Shown here one piece after another: positions 32,014-39,764 of a DNA stretch of 52,558 bases. Each line of letters opens with the position of its first letter. The stretch's first letter is position 1. Below the pieces are notes generated by a model, which was given only the letters and a program-made list of their open reading frames with translations, made no database searches and was not told the DNA's origin. The position numbers and the translations under genes were made by a program. Source of the stretch: Proteocatella sphenisci DSM 23131 (GTDB lineage: Bacteria; Bacillota; Clostridia; Peptostreptococcales; Filifactoraceae); contig NZ_AUID01000020.1 of the NCBI RefSeq assembly GCF_000423525.1, positions 1-52,558 on the forward strand. The letters are read 5' to 3'.

Positions 32014-33156
32014 ATGAAAAAGCGAGTGATTCTGAGCGCAATACTTATAGCTTCATTGTCTTTTACGACAGTGTTTGCCGCACCTGATTTAAATACCCAG
32101 AAAAGTAAGCTAAACAATATAAAAACTGAAAAGGGAAAAATAAACGCAGAAATAAGTCAGAAAAAACAAGAAGTAAATAATATAAATAAAAACATATACA
32201 GTTTAGATCAGAAAATAAATCAGAGCCAGTTAAAGCTCGATGAGCTTCAGTCGCAGATGGCAGGACTTAATGTTAATATTAAAGCAACAAAAAACAAGAT
32301 ATCTGAAATAGAAAAAGACCTTGAAAAAAATGAGGAACTTCTTCAGGAAAGACTCAGAGTCATGTACAAGACTAATGATATAAGTTATCTTGAGGTTCTC
32401 TTATCTTCAGAAGACATCACTGATCTTTTGTCTAATGTAAATAATATACAAAGGGTAGTAAATCATGATAAAGAGCTCCTTGAAAAGCTGGAGCAAAGCA
32501 AACAAAAACACGAGCAACAAAAAAAATCACTTGAAGCAAGCAAAGAAAAAATGTCTAAGATTCAAAAAGAGATGGAAAGTGAAAAGCTCTTAATGGAGGA
32601 TAATCTTGGAGAACAATTTAGCGAAAAACATAAGATAGCCCAGGATCTAGATAAGCTAAAACTTCAAGAAGAAGAACTTCAAAGAGAATCTTCGGCTATA
32701 GAAAAACAGATTCAGTCACTTATTGCAAAACCAACAAGCAAAAGCTCCACACAGAAAAACTACTCTGGCGGGACAATGCACTGGCCACTCGCTGTAAAAG
32801 GGACCATAACTTCCAATTATGGATACAGGAGCGATCCTATAAATGGATCAAAAAGCTTTCACCAGGGACTTGATATTGCAGCGCCCAAAGGGACCGCAGT
32901 GTATGCAGCATCTGATGGGGTAGTAATATTTTCTGGATACAAGAACAGTTATGGCAATGTAGTTATGATAGATCACGGCGGTGGAATAGTGACAGTATAT
33001 GCACATAATTCATCTCTTGTAGCAAGGACAGGTCAGAGCGTTAAACGGGGATCGCTTATATCAAAAGTGGGTTCTACTGGATACTCTACAGGAAACCATC
33101 TGCATTTTGAAGTCAGAAAAAATGGAGCTACAGTAAATCCGAGAAATTATATTTAG
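32014..33156 (+). CDS. Secreted coiled-coil M23 peptidase, likely FtsEX-controlled
   Basis: A 380-residue exported protein. Residues 1-23 are a signal peptide (ILSAILIASLSFTTVFA). Residues 30-235 form two long coiled-coil stretches rich in K, E, Q and N, interrupted near 115-150. A LytM/M23 domain occupies about 262-380. The zinc ligands are visible: HQGLDI (first H and D) near 286-291 and HLHFEV near 363-368, with HAHN-like YAHNSS between. The EnvC-type architecture and tight linkage to ftsEX imply that FtsEX regulates it. Unlike E. coli EnvC, the metal ligands are intact, so it probably cuts peptidoglycan peptides itself. Confidence 0.9.
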   Translation: MKKRVILSAILIASLSFTTVFAAPDLNTQKSKLNNIKTEKGKINAEISQKKQEVNNINKNIYSLDQKINQSQLKLDELQSQMAGLNVNIKATKNKISEIEKDLEKNEELLQERLRVMYKTNDISYLEVLLSSEDITDLLSNVNNIQRVVNHDKELLEKLEQSKQKHEQQKKSLEASKEKMSKIQKEMESEKLLMEDNLGEQFSEKHKIAQDLDKLKLQEEELQRESSAIEKQIQSLIAKPTSKSSTQKNYSGGTMHWPLAVKGTITSNYGYRSDPINGSKSFHQGLDIAAPKGTAVYAASDGVVIFSGYKNSYGNVVMIDHGGGIVTVYAHNSSLVARTGQSVKRGSLISKVGSTGYSTGNHLHFEVRKNGATVNPRNYI

Positions 33157-33198
33157 AATAAAAAATAATGGCAAAAAATGTAAAAGGAGATAAATTAT

Positions 33199-34593
33199 AT
33201 GAAGGCAGTAGATATAAAAAAACTCTTCAGAGAACCTGCGGAGTATGTGGGAAAAGAAATAACATTACAAGGTTGGATAAGAACTTCAAGAGATTCAAAA
33301 ACATTTGGTTTTATTGAACTTAATGATGGAACATTTTTTAAAAATATCCAGATAGTAATTGAAGACGGAAAACTTGAAAATTTTAAAGAAGTAGTAAAGC
33401 TTCCAATTGCCACTGCAATAAATGTTTCAGGAACGCTTGTTGAAACGCCTGGAACCAAGCAGCCGTTTGAAATACAAGCTAATAAAATAGCTGTAGAAGC
33501 GACTTCGAATTCAGATTATCCTATACAGAAAAAAAGGCATACTTTTGAATACATGAGAACCATAGCTCATCTAAGACCTCGTGCAAATGCTTTTAATGCA
33601 ACCTTTAGAGTAAGGTCTATTGCATCTTATGCAATTCATAAATTCTTTCAGGAAAATGGGTTTGTATATGTGAATACACCTATAATAACAGGATCGGATT
33701 GCGAAGGCGCAGGAGAGATGTTTAGAGTTACTACTCTTGATATGAACAATACTCAAAAAAATGACCAAGGCCTTGTGGACGAAAGCAAAGATTTCTTTAA
33801 AAAAGAAACAAATCTTACAGTAAGTGGACAGCTTAATGCAGAGGCATTCGCCTTAGCCTATAAGAATGTGTATACTTTTGGACCTACATTCAGATCGGAA
33901 AATTCAAATACTTCAAGACATGCAGCTGAGTTTTGGATGATGGAACCGGAAATGGCCTTTGCAGATTTAACTGATTATCTTGATAATGCAGAAGAAATGC
34001 TGAAGTTTGTTATAAAATATGTACTGGAAAATGCACCAGAAGAAATGGAATTCTTCAATTCGATAATTGACAAAGAACTCTTTGATAGACTGGAAAATGT
34101 CGTAAAATCTGAATTTGGAAGAATAACCTATACAGAAGCGGTTAAAGTCCTTCAGGAATCTGGAGAAAAATTTGACTATTCAGTTGAGTGGGGATCGGAT
34201 TTGCAGACAGAGCACGAAAGATATCTTGCAGAAAAAGTATTCAAGAGACCAGTCTTTGTAACAAACTATCCAAAAGATATTAAATCTTTCTATATGAGGC
34301 TTGATGATGATGGAAAGACAGTTGCAGCTGCAGACCTTCTTGTTCCTGGAGTTGGAGAACTCATAGGAGGATCTCAAAGAGAAGAGAGATATGATGTTTT
34401 AACAGATAGAATGAAAGAAATGAATCTTAACGAAGAAGATTATTGGTGGTACCTTGAACTTAGAAAGTACGGTGGAGTAAAACATGCCGGATATGGACTT
34501 GGATTTGAGAGACTTATAATGTATCTTACTGGAATGGGAAACATAAGAGATGTTATCCCTTTTCCAAGAACAGTTGGATCAGCAGAATTTTAA
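33199..34593 (+). CDS. asnS: Asparagine--tRNA ligase
   Basis: It charges tRNA-Asn. It has 464 residues: an N-terminal OB-fold ([20 protein letters not shown]) and a class II catalytic core. Motif 2 lies in [20 protein letters not shown] near 235-254, and motif 3 [21 protein letters not shown] near 433-453. The [11 protein letters not shown] sequence and [11 protein letters not shown] fit AsnRS rather than AspRS. GGAG precedes the ATG. It follows the M23 gene by 42 bases with no terminator, so it may be the last gene of the ftsEX transcript. Confidence 0.97.
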   Translation: MKAVDIKKLFREPAEYVGKEITLQGWIRTSRDSKTFGFIELNDGTFFKNIQIVIEDGKLENFKEVVKLPIATAINVSGTLVETPGTKQPFEIQANKIAVEATSNSDYPIQKKRHTFEYMRTIAHLRPRANAFNATFRVRSIASYAIHKFFQENGFVYVNTPIITGSDCEGAGEMFRVTTLDMNNTQKNDQGLVDESKDFFKKETNLTVSGQLNAEAFALAYKNVYTFGPTFRSENSNTSRHAAEFWMMEPEMAFADLTDYLDNAEEMLKFVIKYVLENAPEEMEFFNSIIDKELFDRLENVVKSEFGRITYTEAVKVLQESGEKFDYSVEWGSDLQTEHERYLAEKVFKRPVFVTNYPKDIKSFYMRLDDDGKTVAAADLLVPGVGELIGGSQREERYDVLTDRMKEMNLNEEDYWWYLELRKYGGVKHAGYGLGFERLIMYLTGMGNIRDVIPFPRTVGSAEF

Positions 34594-34600
34594 GACAAAT

Positions 34601-34634
34601 AAGGCCTGGGAATATAAACCTGGGTCTTTTTTTT
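34601..34634 (+). terminator. Terminator after asnS
   Basis: AAGGCCTGGG (34601-34610) pairs with CCTGGGTCTT (34619-34628), with three G-U pairs in the RNA, and a T-run continues to 34634. Confidence 0.8.
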
Positions 34635-34641
34635 ATGCGAA

Positions 34642-34706
34642 TTTACATAGAATTTACATAGGCTTTACACAGTCATAACAAACGATGACGATAATTAAGT
34701 TAAAAT
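34642..34706 (+). promoter_or_regulatory. Four phased PhoP boxes and pstS promoter
   Basis: TTTACA occurs at 34642-34647, 34653-34658 and 34664-34669, with ATAACA at 34675-34680. The period is exactly 11 bases. This matches the Gram-positive PhoP binding pattern of TTHACA repeats with 5-base gaps. TAAAAT at 34702-34707 is a plausible -10, with no clear -35, as expected for a PhoP-activated promoter. It indicates phosphate-starvation induction of the pst operon. Confidence 0.8.
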
Positions 34707-34757
34707 ATGTATGTAAGGAAAACAAAATAAAATAAAAAATTGAAAAGGAGAGCAAAT

Positions 34758-35633
34758 ATGTTATTTAATAAGAAAATCATGGCACTGACTATTACGGCGG
34801 TATTATCTGCAGGCCTGCTTGCAGGATGTGTATCAAAAGAAGAAACAACAACAGAGGAACCGTCATTAGCAGAGGGATCATCATCAAAAATAATCCTTGT
34901 AGGATCGACTTCAGTGGATCCTTTGGCACAAAAACTGGCGCAAGCTTACAAAGAAATTAACCCAAATGTCGAGATAGAGATCCAGGCGGTTGGATCAAGT
35001 GCAGGAATAAAAGCGGCACTAGATGGAAGTGCAACAATAGGAATGTCATCAAGAGAGCTTAAAGACGAAGAAATAGCAGAAGGAGCAACTCCTCTTGTAA
35101 TATGCAAAGACGGAATAGCAGTAGCGGTAAATCCAGAAAATCCGGTACAAAATCTTACTAAGGATCAGGTTCAGAAGATTTTCATGGGAGAGATAAGCAA
35201 CTGGAAAGAAGTTGGAGGCAATGACGAAGAGATATTGGTTGTTTCAAGAGAGTCAGGATCAGGAACAAGAGGAGCCTTTGAAGAAATCCTAAAAATTGAG
35301 AAAGAAGTTGAAGGCAAAAAAATCAGTGGACTGATAGCGAATGCTCTTCAAGCAGAAGGCACAGGGGCTGTAAAAGCAAATGTTGCATCAAAGGCGAATG
35401 CGATTGGATATGTATCACTGGGTTATATAGATGAAACAATAAAGACGCTTCAGGTTGAAGGTGCGGATGCGACAGCTGAAAATATAATAGCAGGAACCTA
35501 TCCTGTAGCAAGACCCTTTGTATTTGTTACTAAGGGAGAAATCACAGAAACAGATCAGACTTTCCTGGATTATGTAATGAGTGCACAAGGTCAGGCGGAA
35601 GCAGAAAAAGACGGATATATAAAAGTAAAATAA
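34758..35633 (+). CDS. pstS: Phosphate-binding lipoprotein PstS
   Basis: The extracellular solute-binding protein of the high-affinity phosphate ABC transporter. It has 291 residues from ATG 34758; AAGGAG is six bases upstream, inside the longer TTG-led frame. The lipobox LLAGC places the lipidated cysteine near residue 24. The PBP-like domain carries GSTSVDPLAQKLAQAY, GSSAGIKAALDG, GMSSRELKDEE and VSRESGSGTRGAFEE, all typical phosphate contacts. It is the first gene of pstSCAB-phoU. Confidence 0.96.
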   Translation: MLFNKKIMALTITAVLSAGLLAGCVSKEETTTEEPSLAEGSSSKIILVGSTSVDPLAQKLAQAYKEINPNVEIEIQAVGSSAGIKAALDGSATIGMSSRELKDEEIAEGATPLVICKDGIAVAVNPENPVQNLTKDQVQKIFMGEISNWKEVGGNDEEILVVSRESGSGTRGAFEEILKIEKEVEGKKISGLIANALQAEGTGAVKANVASKANAIGYVSLGYIDETIKTLQVEGADATAENIIAGTYPVARPFVFVTKGEITETDQTFLDYVMSAQGQAEAEKDGYIKVK

Positions 35634-35644
35634 AAGCAAATCAC

Positions 35645-35672
35645 ATAAGTTCCTTTTATTTTAGGGACTTAT
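35645..35672 (+). other. Intercistronic hairpin between pstS and pstC
   Basis: ATAAGTTCC (35645-35653) pairs with GGGACTTAT (35664-35672) over nine base pairs with one G-U. No T-run follows. Such a hairpin can stabilise pstS mRNA or attenuate the downstream genes, giving more binding protein than permease. Confidence 0.5.
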
Positions 35673-35700
35673 GATTGAATCTGAGCAAAGAGGTGGAAGC

Positions 35701-36591
35701 ATGAAAGATATGGACAATATAAAGAGGGTAAATGCCAGGAAGAAAACTGAAAAGTCAATTGAGATAGCATTTTTTCTATGTGGGCTTTTTGCGGTTTTTT
35801 CAGTAATATTCATAGCCTTTTATATAATGAAAAGGGGAATCCCGGCGATTGCTCAGGTGGGATTTAAGGAATTTATATTTGGAAAAATGTGGGAGCCAAC
35901 TGGAGATTTTTATGGAATATGGCCAATGATCGTAGGAAGCATATACGCGACACTTGGAGCCATCCTTATTGGACTTCCAGTAGGAGTATTTACGGCAGTT
36001 TTTCTAGCCGAGATTGCACCACCTAAAACAGCTGCAATAATGCGTACTTCGATTAACCTGCTTGCAGGGATACCATCGGTTGTATATGGTTTTTTTGGGC
36101 TTGTTGTGATTGTCCCACTTATAGACGAAATGTTTGGAGGAGGCGGAAATAGCCTTCTTGCAACGGTTCTGATACTAAGTATAATGATACTTCCAACAAT
36201 TATAAATCTTAGTGAAGCGGCAATAAGAGCAGTTCCTTCATACTACAAAGAGGGATCTCTTGGGCTTGGTGCAACTCACATTGAAACCATATTCAAGGTT
36301 ATTCTGCCATCTGCGAAATCGGGTATACTTGCATCTATAGTTTTGGGTATAGGAAGAGCTGTAGGCGAAACAATGGCTGTAATCCTGGTTTCGGGGAACA
36401 CTCCGGTAATACCAGAAAGCCTTTTGGACAGGTTAAGGACTATGACTGCTACAATAGCCATGGAGATGTCTTATTCAAGTGGCCTTCATCAAGAAGCACT
36501 ATTTGGGATAGGAGTTATACTTTTTGTATTCATAATGATTCTGAATTTTATCCTGAATTACTTTACAACAAAGACTGGCGGTGACAGATAA
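35701..36591 (+). CDS. pstC: Phosphate ABC transporter permease PstC
   Basis: A membrane permease of 296 residues with six segments. The inner-membrane ABC permease loop is visible in EAAIRAVPSYYKEGSLGLGA and the family-typical LLAGIPSVVYGFFGL. The start is ATG 35701 with GAGGTGG upstream; the longer frame begins at ATG 35671, within the intercistronic hairpin. Its stop overlaps the pstA start. Confidence 0.95.
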   Translation: MKDMDNIKRVNARKKTEKSIEIAFFLCGLFAVFSVIFIAFYIMKRGIPAIAQVGFKEFIFGKMWEPTGDFYGIWPMIVGSIYATLGAILIGLPVGVFTAVFLAEIAPPKTAAIMRTSINLLAGIPSVVYGFFGLVVIVPLIDEMFGGGGNSLLATVLILSIMILPTIINLSEAAIRAVPSYYKEGSLGLGATHIETIFKVILPSAKSGILASIVLGIGRAVGETMAVILVSGNTPVIPESLLDRLRTMTATIAMEMSYSSGLHQEALFGIGVILFVFIMILNFILNYFTTKTGGDR

Positions 36592-37397
36592 TGAGATCTA
36601 TGTATAATAATATATTGAAAATCATGGTATATATATCAGCAGCCATAACATTTATGTTTTTAATCTGGATACTGTCATATATTCTCATAAAAGGGATACC
36701 GGGAATCAACATAGATTTTTTGATAAATGAGAAGACCGGAATTATTCCAGCCATTATATCTACACTTCATATGGTTGCTATAGCGCTTTTGATTTCTGGG
36801 CCAATAGGTATATTTGCAGCGGTATATCTTACAGAATATGCGAAACAAGGAAAAATGACCAGAATTATAAGATTTGCAACTGAGAGTCTTTCGGGAATAC
36901 CCTCTATAATTTACGGACTTTTCGGGATGCTGTTTTTTGTTAAAACACTAGGCTGGGGCTGGTCACTCATTTCAGGATCACTGACAGCGAGCATTATGAT
37001 ACTTCCTACAATTGTAAGATCTACAGAAGAAACAATTAAATCTGTACCACGAGAATTTAAAGAAGGAAGCTATGGCCTTGGCGCCACAAAGATAAGGACT
37101 ATATTTAGAATAATACTGCCCACAGCATCACCAGGGATACTGGCGGCTATGATACTGAGTATTGGTCGCGTGGTGGGAGAAACAGCAGCACTAATATTAA
37201 CGGCTGGTACGGTGCTTCAGATACCAGGAAGCATAATGGATTCGGGAAGGACGCTCTCTGTACATCTTTATCTGTTAGCTAAAGAAGGAATATCTTTTGA
37301 AGACGCGTTTGCAACAGCTACAGTTTTGATAATAACAGTACTTCTGATTAATTTTTCAGCAACTTTTCTGAGTAAAAAACTAGGAAATAACAACTGA
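36591..37397 (+). CDS. pstA: Phosphate ABC transporter permease PstA
   Basis: The second permease, with 268 residues and six membrane segments. [18 protein letters not shown] and [20 protein letters not shown] are the paralogous counterparts of the PstC motifs. ATG 36591 shares one base with the pstC TAA stop (TAATG). The pstB frame opens at its own stop, so translation is coupled. Confidence 0.95.
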   Translation: MRSMYNNILKIMVYISAAITFMFLIWILSYILIKGIPGINIDFLINEKTGIIPAIISTLHMVAIALLISGPIGIFAAVYLTEYAKQGKMTRIIRFATESLSGIPSIIYGLFGMLFFVKTLGWGWSLISGSLTASIMILPTIVRSTEETIKSVPREFKEGSYGLGATKIRTIFRIILPTASPGILAAMILSIGRVVGETAALILTAGTVLQIPGSIMDSGRTLSVHLYLLAKEGISFEDAFATATVLIITVLLINFSATFLSKKLGNNN

Positions 37398-37411
37398 TGA
37401 AAGGGAACTTT

Positions 37412-38170
37412 ATGAACGACTATAAATTTTCAATAAAGAATATGAACTTATTTTACGGTGATTTTCAGGCGCTGAAAAATATTAACATAGATTTAAATAA
37501 AGAAGGTATTACAGCACTTATTGGCCCGTCAGGGTGTGGGAAATCTACATTTCTTAAGTCTCTTAACAGGATGAATGATCTTGTTGAAGCTTGCAGAATT
37601 GAAGGAGAAATTCTTCTTGATGGAGCAGATATATACAAAAATAGTATAGATGTATATCAGCTTAGGAAGAGAGTTGGAATGGTATTTCAAAAACCGAATC
37701 CATTTCCTATGAATATATATGAAAATGTAGCTTATGGCCCAAAGACTCATGGAATTAAAGATAAGGCAAAACTAGATGAGATAGTAGAAACCTCACTAAA
37801 GGGAGCCTTTATCTGGAATGAAGTAAAAGACAGGCTCAAGAGTTCGGCTCTTGGACTTTCTGGCGGACAACAGCAAAGGCTTTGTATAGCAAGGGCGCTT
37901 GCTGTAAATCCAGAGGTACTTCTTATGGATGAGCCTACTTCGGCACTTGATCCCATTGCCACTTCAAAGATTGAAGATCTTATGCAAGAACTTAAGAAAA
38001 AATATACAATAGTTATAGTTACTCATTCAATGCAGCAGGCGGCAAGAATATCTGATGAAACAGCGTTCTTTCTTTTAGGAGAACTCATAGAAAAAGATTT
38101 GACAAAAAAGATATTTACAACGCCTTTTAACAAAAAAACTGAAGATTATATAACGGGAAGATTTGGTTAA
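37412..38170 (+). CDS. pstB: Phosphate ABC transporter ATP-binding protein PstB
   Basis: The ATPase of the Pst importer. It has 252 residues. Walker [10 protein letters not shown] lies near 36-44, [12 protein letters not shown] (Q-loop) near 88, the signature [17 protein letters not shown] near 148, and Walker [13 protein letters not shown] near 170. ATG 37412 is chosen because AAAGGG precedes it by six bases; an ATG at 37397 overlaps the pstA stop and adds five residues. Confidence 0.97.
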   Translation: MNDYKFSIKNMNLFYGDFQALKNINIDLNKEGITALIGPSGCGKSTFLKSLNRMNDLVEACRIEGEILLDGADIYKNSIDVYQLRKRVGMVFQKPNPFPMNIYENVAYGPKTHGIKDKAKLDEIVETSLKGAFIWNEVKDRLKSSALGLSGGQQQRLCIARALAVNPEVLLMDEPTSALDPIATSKIEDLMQELKKKYTIVIVTHSMQQAARISDETAFFLLGELIEKDLTKKIFTTPFNKKTEDYITGRFG

Positions 38171-38185
38171 TTAAAGGAGATCGTC

Positions 38186-38839
38186 ATGGTAAGAGAAGGT
38201 TTTGATTTAAGTTTGTGTGAACTGAAAACTCAGGTTGTCCAGATGATGGATGATGTTGATGAAATAATGGAAAAGAGCGTAATGTCTCTTATTGAACAGG
38301 ACATGGAAACCGCCAGATGGGCAATAAATTTTGACGATGTAATTGACGCGCAAAGAGATGATATTGAAGAAAGATGTATAGATCTGCTTGCTCTTCAGCA
38401 ACCGGCTGCAAGAGATTTAAGGATACTATTTTCAATACTGAGCATAGTAAATGATCTTGAGAGGATGGGAGACTATTCTGTAAATATTGCAAAAGAAGCA
38501 ATTCTCATTGGTGACGAGCAGCATATAAAACCTCTTAAGGACATACCTAAAATGAAGAACATAATTTCGGAAATGATAAAAAATACAAAAAAAAGCTTTA
38601 TAGAAGAAAATTCAAAGCTTGCTTACAGAGTAGGAAGTGAAGATGAACTCGTAGATGAGCTGTATAAAAATATTTATAATGAGATTTTGCATAAGGTGAA
38701 TGAAAATGCAAGTAACATTTCACAAGGTACAAGATTTCTCTTTGTCGGAAGATACCTTGAGAGGATGGGAGACCACCTTACTAACATCTGTGAAAAGATA
38801 ATATATATAGTAGATGGAAAAAGAGTTGAAATAAATTAA
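38186..38839 (+). CDS. phoU: Phosphate signalling protein PhoU
   Basis: It links Pst transporter state to PhoR kinase activity and represses the Pho regulon when phosphate is plentiful. It has 217 residues in two three-helix PhoU repeats, each with an E/DxxxD metal-binding signature (NDLERMGDYSVNIA and GRYLERMGDHLTNICE). It follows pstB by 15 bases behind AAAGGAG and ends the operon. No phoP/phoR pair is in the window. Confidence 0.96.
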   Translation: MVREGFDLSLCELKTQVVQMMDDVDEIMEKSVMSLIEQDMETARWAINFDDVIDAQRDDIEERCIDLLALQQPAARDLRILFSILSIVNDLERMGDYSVNIAKEAILIGDEQHIKPLKDIPKMKNIISEMIKNTKKSFIEENSKLAYRVGSEDELVDELYKNIYNEILHKVNENASNISQGTRFLFVGRYLERMGDHLTNICEKIIYIVDGKRVEIN

Positions 38840-38869
38840 GATGGGTATTTCACCAAATTTGTTATTTGA

Positions 38870-38901
38870 TTGTCGACAAGCAAGTCCTTATTTGTTATAC
38901 T
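38870..38901 (+). promoter_or_regulatory. Promoter of the prdX-like gene with palindrome over the -35
   Basis: TCGACA (38873-38878) and TATACT (38896-38901, with a TGT extension) are 17 bases apart. TTGTCGACAA (38870-38879) is a perfect 10-base palindrome covering the -35, a possible operator. Confidence 0.6.
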
Positions 38902-38937
38902 GATACTGTTAAATAGTTTACATAACAGGAGGCAGAA

Positions 38938-39426
38938 ATGGATAATAAGGAATTAACACTAAAGGCACTTCAGGATATGGGACTGAAGTATGAAATAATA
39001 GAACATGAAATTGTTCATACTATTGAAGATATGGAAGCCGCGGGTATAACGCAAAGATGCGATGTATGCAAAAACTTCTTTCTCAGAGATGCAAAAGGAA
39101 AGAGACACTTTGTAGTAACGCTTCCAAAAGACAAGCAAATCAACATTCAAGATATAGCAAAGCAAATTGGAAGCACAAGACTGAGCTTTGGATCAGATGA
39201 GAGGCTTGCTACTCACCTTAAACTTGTAACAGGACAGGTTGGACCACTTGCGGTTATCAATAACCCAGAAAAGACGGTTGAATTTGTATTTGATAAAGAC
39301 CTTAAGGATGCAAAAAATCTTGGAATCCACCCAAATGATAATTCGGCTACTTTGATAATGGATTTTGAAGATATATTAAAACTAGTAAAAAAAGATGGAC
39401 ATAAGGTTTTTTATATTAAAGCATAA
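38938..39426 (+). CDS. Prolyl-tRNA deacylase-like protein (YbaK/PrdX family)
   Basis: A 162-residue free-standing editing domain of the YbaK/ProRS INS type, which hydrolyses mischarged tRNA-Pro. CKNFFLRDAKGKRHFVV (about 40-56) and SFGSDERLATHLKLVTGQVGPLAV (in parts, about 81-105) are characteristic, including the GxVxPLA segment and the catalytic-region lysine. Homologues named PrdX sit with proline reductase genes in Stickland fermenters; here the gene is alone, with its own promoter. Naming it prdX would overstate the context. Confidence 0.85.
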   Translation: MDNKELTLKALQDMGLKYEIIEHEIVHTIEDMEAAGITQRCDVCKNFFLRDAKGKRHFVVTLPKDKQINIQDIAKQIGSTRLSFGSDERLATHLKLVTGQVGPLAVINNPEKTVEFVFDKDLKDAKNLGIHPNDNSATLIMDFEDILKLVKKDGHKVFYIKA

Positions 39427-39456
39427 TAATTTTTTGAAATAAATTTGAAATTTTTA

Positions 39457-39485
39457 TTAACAAATATAAAGAATCGTGATATAAT
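39457..39485 (+). promoter_or_regulatory. Predicted sigma-A promoter of valS
   Basis: TTAACA (39457-39462) and TATAAT (39480-39485, extended by TGA) are 17 bases apart, and the T-box leader follows. Confidence 0.75.
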
Positions 39486-39513
39486 AGTTCACTAATAGAA
39501 GAATATTTATCAT

Positions 39514-39737
39514 AACTGTGAAAAAGAGGTTGCGGGGGAAAAGTATCAGAGAAAGTGATTCTAAGGCTGAAAAATCACTTGACTGGAAACTTGCAATGTA
39601 GCTTTGGAGTTTCTGTATGAAACAAAGTAGTGCAGACGCCTGTTCAGCGTTAAATGAATTTTAAGTGCCGGACTTTGTCTGGAATTAAGGTGGTACCGCG
39701 AATTTTATCCCTCGTCCTTATAAGGATGGGGGATTTT
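39514..39737 (+). promoter_or_regulatory. T-box riboswitch controlling valS
   Basis: A leader of about 220 bases that senses uncharged tRNA. Stem I contains AGTA (39542-39545) and AGAGA (39548-39552) on its 5' side. GTA at 39598-39600 is a candidate valine specifier codon on the 3' side, but its placement in the loop is not certain. The T-box core TGGTACCGCG is at 39691-39700. The terminator hairpin is 39707-39734 (ATCCCTCGTCCTT against AAGGATGGGGGAT) with TTTTT following. Uncharged tRNA-Val should stabilise the antiterminator and turn valS on. Confidence 0.93.
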
Positions 39738-39764
39738 TAATACAAAAAAATATTGGAGGTAGAA

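Noticed and set aside
38938-39426. A proline reductase (prd) gene cluster
   Set aside because: Only a free-standing editing domain is present; no prdA, prdB or other reductase genes are nearby.
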